From: Stenotrophomonas rhizophila | Lineage (GTDB): Bacteria; Pseudomonadota; Gammaproteobacteria; Xanthomonadales; Xanthomonadaceae | DNA length: 64,000 nt | Reading direction: 5' to 3' | Assembly: GCF_003651185.1 (NCBI RefSeq) | Contig: NZ_RCDC01000006.1 | Location: 124,001-188,000, forward strand | Shown here: in pieces, positions 1 to 8,370 of the stretch | How positions within the stretch are numbered: the first letter of the stretch is position 1 | Layout: each line of letters starts with the position of its first letter | The notes under the pieces: model-generated | Databases searched by the model: none | Told to the model about the DNA's origin: nothing | What the model saw: only the letters and a program-made list of their open reading frames with translations | Position numbers and translations under genes: made by a program

Positions 1-1337
1 TGGATGTCGATGTCGACGGTCACCACGTCGGCAGCCTCCAGGCCAATGCCTTCGCCCAGCAGGCGATCGCGGCGTCGCAGGGAGCCGTGCTGGGCTACGA
101 GATCCTCTCGCAGGAGGAAATCCGTCAGATTGATGAGGAAGTGATTGAACGCGTGCGGGCCAGCGATGCCGGCTTCACGTACGCCGCCTCGGCGTCGGCC
201 AGTGGCTCGGCACAGGCGCAGGCCGACGCGAGCGGACAAGGCGGTTCGGCTTCGGCCAGCGTCAAGCAAAGCTACAAGGAAAGCGCGAAGGTCGATGCCA
301 AGCGGGGGGCGAGTTCGTACGAGTCCGACGTCAGCCATCGCACCATGCGCAGCTACTGGAAGGTCCGCATCCGTGCCGACATCGCCAAGTACCGCGCACC
401 GGACGAGCAGGGCCGGCCGAAGATCGTCGTCGCCCTGCCGCACGTCCGGTCGGGTAGCTATGCCGTCGGCGATGGCCGGGTAAGCAGCGAAGAGGTGGCG
501 CGTGCCATCCGTGCACGCCTGTCCGACACGCTGACCCAGACCAAGCGTTTCATCGTGCTCGATCGTGAGTTCGGCGATGAAATGCAGGCCGAGATCGATC
601 ACATCAACAGCGGCAACGTGCGCCTGCAGGACACCGCACGCCTGGGCCAGCAGCTGGCGACGGATCTGATCCTGATTCCGAGCATCGAGCGTTTCGAGTA
701 CCCGCGCAGCGTGCGTCAGCTGCGCATGTCCGATCGCCAGGTGAGCTCGTACTCCGGCGGCGGTCGCATCACGTTGCGGCTGATAAACGCGGCCACCGGT
801 GAAGTGGTGATGTCCGACAGTTTCGACCACCAGTTGGCCTCGACCGGGCCGAGCACGCTGCCGCGTGTGGTGGACGGCAAAGGCATGGCCGCGACGATGA
901 TGGATTCGCTGTCCGGCCAGATCGGGACCGCGATCATCACCGAGATCTTCCCGGTCTCGGTCGTATCGTTGAGCGGTGACCAGGTGGTGCTGAGCCAGGG
1001 CGGCGACGCGCTGCAGGTCGGCCAGCGCTGGCAGGCGGTGATGCTGGGCGAGGCCCTGAAGGACCCGCAGACCGGCCGCTCGCTGGGGCGCAATGAGACC
1101 CCGTGCTGCACGATCCGCATTGATCGCGTTGCCGCGCAGACCTCGTACGGGACGCTGGAAGAAGGTGCGGATCTCGGCGGCGCAGGCTTCCGCCCGGGTG
1201 CCATTGAACTGCGCAAGCAATTGGGTGCGGTGAAGCCGGCCACGACCGCTGCGGCGCCGTCGGGTAGCGGCAAGGCACCAGTCCGTGCCGCCAAGCCTGC
1301 CGCGGCGGCCAAGCCGGCAGATGATCCGAACTGGTAA
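1..1337 (+). CDS. CsgG/LpoB-like outer-membrane-associated protein, 5' partial
   Basis: The reading frame is open from the left edge (first full codon at base 3), so the N-terminus lies outside the window; the GTG at 87 is only an internal Val. About 444 residues are visible. An Ala/Ser/Gly/Gln-rich low-complexity stretch is followed by a CsgG-like alpha/beta domain with the family signatures KIVVALPHV, FIVLDRE and LGQQLATDLILIPSIERF, then an Ala/Pro/Lys tail. CsgG-family proteins are periplasmic or outer-membrane lipoproteins used in secretion or in activating cell-wall synthases. Which role applies here cannot be decided, and the lipobox that would settle localisation is not in view. The family call is fairly secure; the specific function is unknown. 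Confidence 0.75.
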   Translation, partial: DVDVDGHHVGSLQANAFAQQAIAASQGAVLGYEILSQEEIRQIDEEVIERVRASDAGFTYAASASASGSAQAQADASGQGGSASASVKQSYKESAKVDAKRGASSYESDVSHRTMRSYWKVRIRADIAKYRAPDEQGRPKIVVALPHVRSGSYAVGDGRVSSEEVARAIRARLSDTLTQTKRFIVLDREFGDEMQAEIDHINSGNVRLQDTARLGQQLATDLILIPSIERFEYPRSVRQLRMSDRQVSSYSGGGRITLRLINAATGEVVMSDSFDHQLASTGPSTLPRVVDGKGMAATMMDSLSGQIGTAIITEIFPVSVVSLSGDQVVLSQGGDALQVGQRWQAVMLGEALKDPQTGRSLGRNETPCCTIRIDRVAAQTSYGTLEEGADLGGAGFRPGAIELRKQLGAVKPATTAAAPSGSGKAPVRAAKPAAAAKPADDPNW

Positions 1338-1342
1338 ACGAT

Positions 1343-1366
1343 GGCGCCGGGCCTTGGCCCGGCGCC
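1343..1366 (+). terminator. Strong hairpin after the CsgG-like gene
   Basis: A perfect 11-bp GC stem (GGCGCCGGGCC) closes a 2-base loop six bases after the stop codon. No T-tract follows, so it may be an mRNA-end stabiliser or a factor-assisted terminator rather than a classic intrinsic one. Confidence 0.5.
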
Positions 1367-1427
1367 TGTCCAGCTGCGGCATCGCCTACACTCGGGGTCC
1401 AGGTTTGGTCCCGTTGTGGAGAGAGCG

Positions 1428-3077
1428 ATGAAGCGAGTAGTACTGAGCGTGCTGGCCCTGTCGGTGTCTGGCGCCCTGATGGCGGCGACGCCCAAATTCG
1501 ACGGCGCGCGGATCTCCGCCGACGTCAAGGAGCTGGCCTCCGATGCCTACGAAGGCCGCTCGCCGGCCACGGCCGGTGAAGGAAAGACCATCGCCTTCCT
1601 GAGCAAGCAGTTCGCCGCGGCCGGCCTGCAGCCGGGCGGCGACCTCAAGGACGGCAAGCGCCTGTGGACACAGGCCGTGCCGCTGCTCAAAGGCGATATC
1701 GTCGGCACCCCGAGCCTGTCGCTGAGCAGCAAGGGCACGCCGCAGACGCTGAGCCAGGGCAAGGAAATCGCCGTGCGTGCCGCCATGAACGGTGCCAGCG
1801 AGGTGGACATCAAGAACGCGCCGCTGGTTTTCCTGGGCTACGGCGTCAAAGCCGGCGAGCGCAACTGGGACGACTTCAAGGGCGTGGACCTGAAGGGCAA
1901 GATCGCGGTCGTGCTGATCAACGATCCGGACTTCGAAACCGGCCAGGGCGATTTCGACGGCAAGGGCATGACCTACTACGGCCGTTGGACCTACAAGTAC
2001 GAAGAAGGCGCGCGCCAGGGCGCCCTGGGTGTGCTGATCGTGCACGAGACCGCACCGGCCTCGTATGGCTGGGCCACCGTGGCCGGCTCCAACACCAACA
2101 CCATGTTCGACGTGGTCCGCGACAACCCGGCCGAAGCGCATCCGCTGCTGGAAGGCTGGATCCAGCGCGATCTGGCGGTGGAACTGTTCAAGCGCTCGGG
2201 CCTGGATTTCGAGGCGCTGAAGAAGCAGGCGCAGACCCGCGACTTCAAGCCGGTCGAGCTGAAGGGCGAGACCTTCTCGGCCAAGTACGCGGTCAAGACC
2301 GAGGTGATCACCTCGCACAACGTGGCCGCGCGCCTGGAAGGCAGCAAGCATCCCGACGAGACCGTGATCTACAGCGCGCACTGGGATCACATCGGCGTGG
2401 GCAAGCCCGACGCCAACGGCGACACCATCTTCAACGGTGCGCTGGACAACGCCAGCGGCACCGCCTCGCTGGTCGAGCTGGCGCGCGGCTTCGCCAAGGC
2501 CAAGCGTCCGGAGCGTTCGGTGCTGTTCCTGGCCGTCACCGCCGAGGAAAAGGGCCTGCTCGGCTCGGAGTACTACGCCAGCCACCCGCTGTATCCGCTC
2601 GGCAAGACCGTGGCGCTGATCAACATGGATGGCATGGCGCCCTTCAGCCCGTCGCGTGATTTCGGCATCTACGGCTCGGCCAAGCTGGAACTGCTGGACC
2701 AGCTCAAGGACGTCGCCAAGGGCTGGGACATCCGCTACACCCCCGATCCGAAGCCGGAAGCCGGCCTGTTCTTCCGCTCCGATCACTTCCCGTTCGCCAA
2801 GCGCGGCGTGCCGGCGGTGTCGTACTCGGCGGGCCAGGATTGGGTGGAAGGCGGCGTCGCCGCGGGCAAGGCGGCGTCGGATGACTACACCGCCAAGCGC
2901 TATCACCAGCAGGGTGACGAATGGCAGCCGGACTGGACCTTCGCCGGTGCCTCGCGCGATCTGGAAGTGCTGTACACGCTGGGCAACCAGCTGGCCAACT
3001 CGCGCGCCTGGCCGAACTGGAGCGAAGACTCCCAGTTCCGCGCCCCGCGTGACGCCAGCGCCGCCGAGCGGAAGTAA
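1428..3077 (+). CDS. Secreted M28 family zinc aminopeptidase with PA domain
   Basis: The product (549 aa) is an exported metallo-exopeptidase that would release N-terminal residues from peptides. The ATG at 1428 has a purine-rich site (GGAGAGAG) just upstream and begins a clear Sec signal peptide (residues 1-21, ending ALMAA); the frame extends further upstream without a better start. A protease-associated domain occupies roughly residues 120-300. The M28 catalytic domain carries all five expected zinc ligands: H318 (HWDH), D340 (LDNASG), E373/E374 (AEEKG), D401 (NMDG) and H453 (SDHF). The gene stands alone between two hairpins. It fits the protein-degrading habit of this group. The family call is very secure; the substrate is unknown. 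Confidence 0.93.
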   Translation: MKRVVLSVLALSVSGALMAATPKFDGARISADVKELASDAYEGRSPATAGEGKTIAFLSKQFAAAGLQPGGDLKDGKRLWTQAVPLLKGDIVGTPSLSLSSKGTPQTLSQGKEIAVRAAMNGASEVDIKNAPLVFLGYGVKAGERNWDDFKGVDLKGKIAVVLINDPDFETGQGDFDGKGMTYYGRWTYKYEEGARQGALGVLIVHETAPASYGWATVAGSNTNTMFDVVRDNPAEAHPLLEGWIQRDLAVELFKRSGLDFEALKKQAQTRDFKPVELKGETFSAKYAVKTEVITSHNVAARLEGSKHPDETVIYSAHWDHIGVGKPDANGDTIFNGALDNASGTASLVELARGFAKAKRPERSVLFLAVTAEEKGLLGSEYYASHPLYPLGKTVALINMDGMAPFSPSRDFGIYGSAKLELLDQLKDVAKGWDIRYTPDPKPEAGLFFRSDHFPFAKRGVPAVSYSAGQDWVEGGVAAGKAASDDYTAKRYHQQGDEWQPDWTFAGASRDLEVLYTLGNQLANSRAWPNWSEDSQFRAPRDASAAERK

Positions 3078-3083
3078 GACCGC

Positions 3084-3108
3084 GTCCGGCCGGTATCGCC
3101 GGCCGGAC
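3084..3108 (+). terminator. Hairpin downstream of the M28 peptidase
   Basis: GTCCGGCCGG pairs exactly with CCGGCCGGAC around a TATCG loop, seven bases after the stop codon. No T-run follows. Confidence 0.5.
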
Positions 3109-3157
3109 CCCCAACCCGGCGCCATGCCAAGCGTGGCTGGCAGTCCCGGATCCCGAT

Positions 3158-3225
3158 GTAGAGCCACGTCATGCGTGGCTTCGCGATCCCGGAACGAACG
3201 CCAGCCACCCATGGGGTGGCGCTAC
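3158..3225. repeat. Facing pair of GTAG-type palindromic (REP) repeats
   Basis: The first copy (3158-3181) starts GTAGAGCCAC and folds on itself; the second (3201-3225) is the same type on the opposite strand. They resemble the pair at 17489-17570. The GTAG head is the hallmark of Stenotrophomonas SMAG/REP elements. The pair lies immediately upstream of the LytS-like kinase, so that gene should not start inside it. Confidence 0.8.
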
Positions 3226-3323
3226 GCGGCTTCATCCCCCCAAACCCCGCCTTCGTCGCATGCCGCTTGTTCGCACTCGCGGCAGGGCTATGCTCGCCTC
3301 ACTCCCTATGTGATGACGCCGCC

Positions 3324-4583
3324 GTGTTCGCCAGCCTCTCCCTGATCTTCCGCATTCTGTTGGCCTGGGCCGCCGCCATCGTGGTGGCGGGGTTTGTCTG
3401 GAGTGGCTTCTTCCATGGCATGGACGAAGGCCCCGGCTGGGTGTTCGGCTTGTTGGCCCTGTTCGTGATGGTGACGGCCCTGGGCAGCTGCATCGCCCAT
3501 ATCCGCCGGGTCCAGCATGCGGCCGGGCGCCTGGACGCGGCCACCCTGTCCAGCCGCCAGCGGCGCCAGATCGAGGTCCCAATGGATGCGGGCCCCGCCT
3601 TCGCCTTGGTCGAAGCCGCCATCGCCGAGCTGCCGCGGGTGGAAGACATCGAAAGCGCTCCGGGCAGCCTGCAGGTCCGTGCCTACGTGCGCCGCGTGGA
3701 TCCCTACAACGGCCGCCCGCCGTCACGCTGGAACCTGCCTGCGCGGCTGGCAATCAAGCGCAACAGCGTGCTCGCCACGGTCACGCCGGGGCAGGGCACC
3801 AGCAGCGTGACGCTGCTGTTCGAGCCCGATGCCGGGGTCTGGGCCGATCTGCTCGCCGTCGACGAAGGCAGCAACCATGAGAACGCCGAAGCGGTCGGCC
3901 GTGCGATCACCCGTCGGGTGGCCGAGCAGCGCCGCGATGAGCAGGCCGCCGCCGAGCAGACAGCGACCGAGAAGGAACTCTCGGTGGCCAAACTCAACCT
4001 GCTGCATGCCCAGGTCGAGCCGCACTTCCTCTACAACACCCTGGCCAACGCGCAGGTGCTGACTCGCACCGATCCACCGCGCGCGGATCAGATGCTCGGG
4101 CACCTGATCCAGTACCTGCGCAGTTCGCTGCCCAGCGTGGACGAATCGATGTCCACCCTGGGCGTGGAGCTGGAGCGCACCCAGGCCTACCTGGAAATCC
4201 TCAAGATCCGCATGGGTGCACGCCTGGCCCTGCAGGTGGATGTGCCGCCGGCGCTGACCAGCCTGCCGCTGCCGTCGATGGCGCTGCAGACCCTGGTGGA
4301 GAATGCGATCAAACACGGGCTGGAACCCAAGCCCGGTGGTGGCACGGTGTGGATCATCGCGCGCGCCTTCGAGGACCATGTCACCCTCACCGTGGCCGAT
4401 GACGGCCTCGGCTTCGGGCAGGGCACCAGCGGTACCGGGATCGGCCTGAAGAACCTGCGCGAGCGCCTGCGTCTGACCTGCGGTGAGCGCGCCGGCGTGG
4501 CCATCGTGTCCAATTTCCCCAGCGGCGTGGCGGCAACGATCACCCTGCCGCGCGATGCCCGGGAGGCGATCCATGCAGCTTGA
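3324..4583 (+). CDS. LytS-type sensor histidine kinase
   Basis: A membrane sensor kinase of the LytS/YehU class (419 aa from the chosen start). Two hydrophobic segments lie near residues 5-26 and 38-58. The phospho-acceptor is H234 in QVEPHFLYNTL (His_kinase family). The ATP-binding domain has its N-box at N327 (ENAIKHG) and a glycine-rich GTGIGLKNL near the end. An upstream extension to 3171 is open but would run through a REP repeat, so GTG 3324, just before the first membrane segment, is preferred; no clear ribosome site supports it. The gene overlaps the LytTR regulator by 11 bases, and the two surely work as a pair. The signal sensed is unknown. Confidence 0.88.
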   Translation: MFASLSLIFRILLAWAAAIVVAGFVWSGFFHGMDEGPGWVFGLLALFVMVTALGSCIAHIRRVQHAAGRLDAATLSSRQRRQIEVPMDAGPAFALVEAAIAELPRVEDIESAPGSLQVRAYVRRVDPYNGRPPSRWNLPARLAIKRNSVLATVTPGQGTSSVTLLFEPDAGVWADLLAVDEGSNHENAEAVGRAITRRVAEQRRDEQAAAEQTATEKELSVAKLNLLHAQVEPHFLYNTLANAQVLTRTDPPRADQMLGHLIQYLRSSLPSVDESMSTLGVELERTQAYLEILKIRMGARLALQVDVPPALTSLPLPSMALQTLVENAIKHGLEPKPGGGTVWIIARAFEDHVTLTVADDGLGFGQGTSGTGIGLKNLRERLRLTCGERAGVAIVSNFPSGVAATITLPRDAREAIHAA

Positions 4584-5346
4584 TGCACTCATTGCCGAAG
4601 ACGAAGACCTGCTGCGCCAGTCGCTGGTCGCCCAGCTGCAGCGGCTATGGCCCGAGCTGCGGCTGGTGGCCGAATGCGAGGATGGCGCCAGTGCGCTGGA
4701 GCGCTTGGCCGAGCTGAAGCCGGACCTGGCCCTGCTCGACATCCGCATGCCGGGCATCACCGGCATCGAGGTGGCCCGCGCGCTGCCCGAGATCAGCCCG
4801 CGCACCCAGGTGGTGTTCGTCACCGCTTACGACCAGTATGCGATCGATGCCTTCGAACAAGGCGCGATCGACTACCTGCTCAAGCCGGTCAGCGATGAGC
4901 GTCTGCTCGCCACGCGCGAGCGGATCCTGGCCCGCATGCAGCTGGGCCGACCGGACAGCGGGATGCTCGAGCAGCTGCTGCAGCGCCTCGGCAATCAGCC
5001 CGCCGCCGCCTCAAGCGCGCCGCCACTGGCCTGGATCACGGCCAGCAACGGACGCGACACGCAGCTGATCATGCTCGAAGACGTGATCTACTTCCGTGCC
5101 GACAGCAAATACACCACCGTGGTCACCGAGCAGGGCGAAAGCCTGCTGCGTACCTCACTGCGCGAACTGCTCGATGCGCTCGACCCACAACGGTTCCGCC
5201 AGATCCACCGCTCCACCATCGTCAACATGAAAGCCGTCGCCGCGGTCACCCGCGATGACACCGGCCGCGGCCAGCTGCGCTTGAAGCACCGCGCCGAAGT
5301 GCTCAATGTCAGCCAGCCCTTCATGAGTCTGTTCCGCGGGATGTAA
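4573..5346 (+). CDS. LytTR family response regulator
   Basis: A DNA-binding response regulator (257 aa). The receiver domain covers residues 1-120, with phospho-acceptor D56 (LLDIRMPG) and a switch Lys in YLLKPVS. A LytTR DNA-binding domain covers about 155-257 (YFRADSKYTTV, FRQIHRSTIVNM). The ATG at 4573 lies inside the kinase gene and has a good ribosome site (GGGAGG) at 4561, which fixes the start. LytTR regulators bind pairs of short direct repeats. Its targets are not visible; the small lipoprotein 29 bases downstream is probably co-transcribed. Confidence 0.92.
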   Translation: MQLDALIAEDEDLLRQSLVAQLQRLWPELRLVAECEDGASALERLAELKPDLALLDIRMPGITGIEVARALPEISPRTQVVFVTAYDQYAIDAFEQGAIDYLLKPVSDERLLATRERILARMQLGRPDSGMLEQLLQRLGNQPAAASSAPPLAWITASNGRDTQLIMLEDVIYFRADSKYTTVVTEQGESLLRTSLRELLDALDPQRFRQIHRSTIVNMKAVAAVTRDDTGRGQLRLKHRAEVLNVSQPFMSLFRGM

Positions 5347-5375
5347 CGCGCCTTTTCTTTCGTCTGGAGCCTGCC

Positions 5376-5720
5376 ATGCGTATCGCCGTTGTCGCCAGTC
5401 TCTGCGTGCTGGTGCTGGCTGCCTGCCAGCAATCGAGCAACACCTCCGTCACCCGCATCCGCGCCAATGGCGTGGATACGCTGTACAGCAAGACCACGGT
5501 CGACAACGGGGTGGCCAACTTCGATTGCATCGCCAGCAGCAGCGGCCACTGCCATTACCTGGTGCTGGACGCGCGCTGCGGGAAGGACACCGACTGCCCC
5601 TATCCGCCTCTGCACCGGCTGTCGGTGGCGGTCGGCAAGACCGAGCAGATGGCCGGGCTGCCGGCCGGCTTCCGGCACTGCGTCAGCGCAGTCCAGAAAG
5701 AACAATGCCACCGTGAATGA
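5376..5720 (+). CDS. Small cysteine-rich lipoprotein, unknown function
   Basis: The product (114 aa) starts with a signal peptide and a lipobox LVLAAC that would lipidate C17. The mature part has six further cysteines (in FDC, GHC, ARC, TDC, RHC and EQC), enough for three disulfides in the periplasm. I do not recognise the family. It follows the LytTR regulator by 29 bases in the same direction and ends in a strong hairpin, so it is most simply the last gene of the sensor operon. It could be an accessory or output protein of that system; this is inference from position only. Confidence 0.75.
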   Translation: MRIAVVASLCVLVLAACQQSSNTSVTRIRANGVDTLYSKTTVDNGVANFDCIASSSGHCHYLVLDARCGKDTDCPYPPLHRLSVAVGKTEQMAGLPAGFRHCVSAVQKEQCHRE

Positions 5721-5731
5721 TCACGGTGGCA
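5706..5731 (+). terminator. Hairpin overlapping the lipoprotein stop codon
   Basis: TGCCACCGTG pairs perfectly with CACGGTGGCA around AATGAT; the loop contains the stop codon. It sits between convergent genes and may serve both. There is no immediate T-tract on the plus strand. Confidence 0.6.
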
Positions 5732-5759
5732 TCGTGGCTCCTCCCGCTTTTCAGTAGGG

Positions 5760-6374
5760 TCAGAACGCGGGCTGCAGATGCAGGTTGGTGCCGTTGGGCT
5801 GCTCGCCGACGTGGTTGAGCTGCCCGACCAGTTCGGTGTGCTGCTTCATCCGGCCGATCTCGCGCATGATGCGGATGTCCTCGTGGCGCAGCTCGCGCTT
5901 GGCGCTCACGGCCTGCTTGTAATCCAGGACTTCCGGATAGTGATGGGCCATGTCCAGCGCTTCGGCCACGCATTCCACCGTATCGGCATCGGAGGTGATC
6001 CGGGCGCGGCTGTTGAAGGCCTTCATCCAGCGCTCGAAGCCGGCGGTGTGATCGAACATGTTGGCCATGAACCAGATCACGAACAGGATCGAGACCCATG
6101 ACCCGAACACGATCACCACGCGGGTGAAGGTGATATGGAAGTCATCCTTCCACAGGTAGTTGCTGATCAGGCCCAGGATCAGCAGCGAGGACGCCTGCCA
6201 CCCGACGATCGAGGCCATCAGCCATTGGCCCTTGGCCTTGGCGAGCACCGCGACTTCTTCGCGGATCTGCTGTTCACTCTTGTTACGCCAATGCGCGACC
6301 TGTTTTTCGAACGGGCTGCTGTACAGCTCGTTGTCCTGCAACAGCAAACCCAAACCTTTGAACAAAGCGATCAT
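5760..6374 (-). CDS. Two-TM membrane protein, unknown function
   Basis: A 204-residue protein starting MIALFKG; this ATG is preceded by a near-perfect AAGGAG at the right spacing, so the longer upstream extension is rejected. A charged N-terminal helix is followed by two hydrophobic segments (near residues 56-75 and 87-112, the latter WVSILFVIWFMANMF). A soluble C-terminal half has a heptad-like charged stretch (KRELRHEDIRIMREIGRMKQ). The layout resembles a small inner-membrane anchor with a cytoplasmic helical tail. I do not recognise a family. It is convergent with the lipoprotein gene and separated from the next gene by a 318-base divergent region. Confidence 0.7.
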   Translation of the reverse strand: MIALFKGLGLLLQDNELYSSPFEKQVAHWRNKSEQQIREEVAVLAKAKGQWLMASIVGWQASSLLILGLISNYLWKDDFHITFTRVVIVFGSWVSILFVIWFMANMFDHTAGFERWMKAFNSRARITSDADTVECVAEALDMAHHYPEVLDYKQAVSAKRELRHEDIRIMREIGRMKQHTELVGQLNHVGEQPNGTNLHLQPAF

Positions 6375-6692
6375 GACGAGCTCCTTCTGGAACGTGCGGC
6401 AGCGCATTGGACGACGTTGTGGCACGACCAGTTCTAGCACTTTCACGGCGCTTGGCAATGGGCAAAGCGCAAAGATCCGGCGTCATTCCTGCCTGAATGG
6501 GCAAACTCGCAGCGGATTTGCGCACTGCGGCACGTAAATCACCGGGTAAATAGGCCGCGGACGCCGGTTCTCATGCTGCAGTTGCACAATGCGCAGGCCC
6601 AGCGCCACCGTGCCCTCGCCAGCCCCGGCGGTATCACGCAGAATTGACGCATCCGCGCGAAACGCCGGTCCGCTCCGCCCTCGGTACTGTTG
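6375..6692. other. Divergent intergenic region without a gene
   Basis: These 318 bases separate the two-TM protein (minus) from the MpaB-like gene (plus) and must hold both promoters. I see no convincing short gene, repeat or strong palindrome. A long minus-strand reading frame crosses it but is a shadow that also runs through a repeat element. Confidence 0.5.
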
Positions 6693-7610
6693 ATGTCTTC
6701 CCTGCTGCGTTCGCTTGCCCGCCCTGCCACCGCCCCGATCCGCCGCTGGGTGCTGGGCGCCTTCCCCCGCGGCCAGAGCGGGATCGATTACGACCATCCG
6801 CTGGGCGATCCCGGCTGGTTCGGCCCGGACAGCATCACCTGGCGCGTGCACTCCGAGTTTCCCGGCATGCTCGCCGGCGGCCTGTGTGCCCTGATGCTGC
6901 AGACCCTGCATCCATTGGCACTGGCCGGGGTGTACGACCACTCGAACTTCCGCGATGACCTGGTGGGCCGCCTGCGCCGCACCACCGCGTTCGTCGCCGG
7001 CACCACGTACGCACCGAGCGCGGAAGTGGAGGCGCTGATCGCCAAGGTGACCCGCATCCATGCACAGGTACGCGGGCACACCGCCGACGGCCGCGCGTAT
7101 TCCGCCGACGATCCGGCGCTGCTCACCTGGGTGCACGTCACCGAAGCCTACGGCTTCCTGCAGGGCTGCCGACGCTATTGCCGCGACGTGCCCACGGCGG
7201 TCGCCGACCGGTATTACCGCGAGTACAAGCGCGTGGCCGAGGCGCTCGGCGCCACCGATGTACCCGCCTCGGAAGCGGAGGTCGACGCGTACTTCGCGCG
7301 CCAGCAATCCGGGCTGGTGTTCGATGCCCGTTCGCAAGAAGTACTGGCGGTGTTGTCCGGCATCCGCTTGCCGGTACCGATGGCGGGGTTGTCGCGCGAG
7401 CTGTTCCTCGGTGCGGGCGCGGCGCTGTTGCCGGACTGGGCTACGACGATGCTGGCGCGCACGCCGATGCAGCGTGCGCAGTCGCGTGCCTCTGCGGTGA
7501 TGTTGAGAGGCATGGCGCCTTTGTTCCGACGTGCCCTGCAGGATGGCCTGGCGACGCGCGCATGCACGCGTATGGATGTGCCGGCTGGCGTGCTTGCTGA
7601 TTGGCCTTGA
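6693..7610 (+). CDS. MpaB-like oxygenase (DUF2236 family)
   Basis: The product (305 aa) belongs to the DUF2236/MpaB family, haem-dependent oxygenase-like proteins related to latex-clearing protein. Supporting features are the N-terminal DHPLGDPGWFGPDSITWRVH region, the membrane-like GGLCALMLQTLHPLALAGV helix with the conserved histidine, and a central TWVHVTEAYGFLQG segment with a conserved histidine. ATG 6693 is chosen over the adjoining TTG. The gene stands alone, followed by a GTAG repeat and a larger repeat-filled region. The substrate is unknown. Confidence 0.85.
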   Translation: MSSLLRSLARPATAPIRRWVLGAFPRGQSGIDYDHPLGDPGWFGPDSITWRVHSEFPGMLAGGLCALMLQTLHPLALAGVYDHSNFRDDLVGRLRRTTAFVAGTTYAPSAEVEALIAKVTRIHAQVRGHTADGRAYSADDPALLTWVHVTEAYGFLQGCRRYCRDVPTAVADRYYREYKRVAEALGATDVPASEAEVDAYFARQQSGLVFDARSQEVLAVLSGIRLPVPMAGLSRELFLGAGAALLPDWATTMLARTPMQRAQSRASAVMLRGMAPLFRRALQDGLATRACTRMDVPAGVLADWP

Positions 7611-7614
7611 AGCG

Positions 7615-7639
7615 GTAGGTGCCGATCGTTGGTCGGTAC
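7615..7639 (+). repeat. GTAG-type palindromic repeat (GTAGGTGCCGA subtype)
   Basis: A 25-base imperfect palindrome beginning GTAGGTGCCGATCG, five bases after the MpaB-like gene. It is a diverged copy of the subtype seen at 18538 and 38618-38683. Confidence 0.7.
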
Positions 7640-7672
7640 TCGCGAGTGCCTGTGTCTGATGGTTAGGTCGGA

Positions 7673-7846
7673 CACGTGCAGGCTTCCGGGACCCGCTGCA
7701 AGTCCCGCTCCGCGGCCCGGCCCAGCCGCTGGCGGCTGTGCGTTCAGTCGCATGCGAGGCAGTGCCTCGCAAGCAATGCGCCTTCACCCAAGTAAGCTCG
7801 TATGCCGCCATCCATGGCGGCATACGGTCTCTCCAGCCTGCACGTG
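7673..7846 (+). repeat. Long palindromic element, long form, left copy
   Basis: The element has outer arms CACGTGCAGGCT (7673-7684) and its exact complement (7835-7846). Inside are the shared start CCGGGACCCGCTGCAAGT, a long GC-rich insert, AGTAAGCTCG, and a perfect inner hairpin TATGCCGCCAT-CC-ATGGCGGCATA (7801-7824). Bases 7686-7810 are identical, inverted, to 8186-8310. A short form of the same core lies at 35065-35172. Open frames through it are by-products of the repeat. Confidence 0.85.
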
Positions 7847-8045
7847 CCCGCCCCCTGACAATTGGCTGGTGGCCATGCTGAGGTCAAAAGCCAGCGAACA
7901 GCGCTGAGCGGCAAGGCTGAGTGGTAGCGCCGGGGTGCACGTCCAAGTGCCAATCCGCTGTGCGGATGCTGAGCAGCGAAGTACGCAGCTGCTCAGAGCA
8001 GAAGTGCAGAGCATCAAGGCGATGCCGTGCAGCCGAGTAGCCAAG

Positions 8046-8097
8046 CACAGAGCAAAGCCACAGAGCAAAGCCAGAGAGCAAAGCCACAGAGCAAAGC
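8046..8097 (+). repeat. Tandem repeat, four 13-base units
   Basis: Four contiguous copies of CACAGAGCAAAGC, the third with one change, lie between the two arms of the 125-bp inverted repeat. The unit length is a non-multiple of three and no gene crosses it. The rest of 7847-8167 holds nothing I can name. Confidence 0.85.
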
Positions 8098-8167
8098 CGA
8101 CACCATCACTGTCGGAGCCGCAGAGCCCGCGCCTGCTCTTCCCCTTGCGCACCAGCCCACTGTCAAA

Positions 8168-8330
8168 GGGTGGACATGGGTGGGGTGGCGGCATACGAGC
8201 TTACTTGGGTGAAGGCGCATTGCTTGCGAGGCACTGCCTCGCATGCGACTGAACGCACAGCCGCCAGCGGCTGGGCCGGGCCGCGGAGCGGGACTTGCAG
8301 CGGGTCCCGGCACCCCACCCATGCCCACCC
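8168..8330 (-). repeat. Long palindromic element, long form, right (inverted) copy
   Basis: The core 8186-8310 is the exact reverse complement of 7686-7810 (125 of 125 bases). The outer arms differ from the left copy but pair with each other: 8168-8187 against 8311-8330, 19 of 20 bases complementary. The inner hairpin present in the left and 35-kb copies is missing here. Confidence 0.85.
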
Positions 8331-8370
8331 AAACCAGCGCAAACGCAAACCCCAGCCGTGGCTCTGCTCC

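Noticed and set aside
1386-3212. Long minus-strand open frame across the M28 peptidase
   Set aside because: It is antisense to a gene with intact active-site motifs and is a by-product of GC-rich codon use. Similar shadows at 19733-21343, 45619-47463, 58342-60789 and 61988-63307 were dismissed for the same reason.
6483-7823. 446-codon minus-strand frame over the MpaB-like gene
   Set aside because: Its start lies in the palindromic element and its body is antisense to a recognisable family gene; the same peptide start appears in the inverted copy at 8.2 kb, showing it is repeat-derived.
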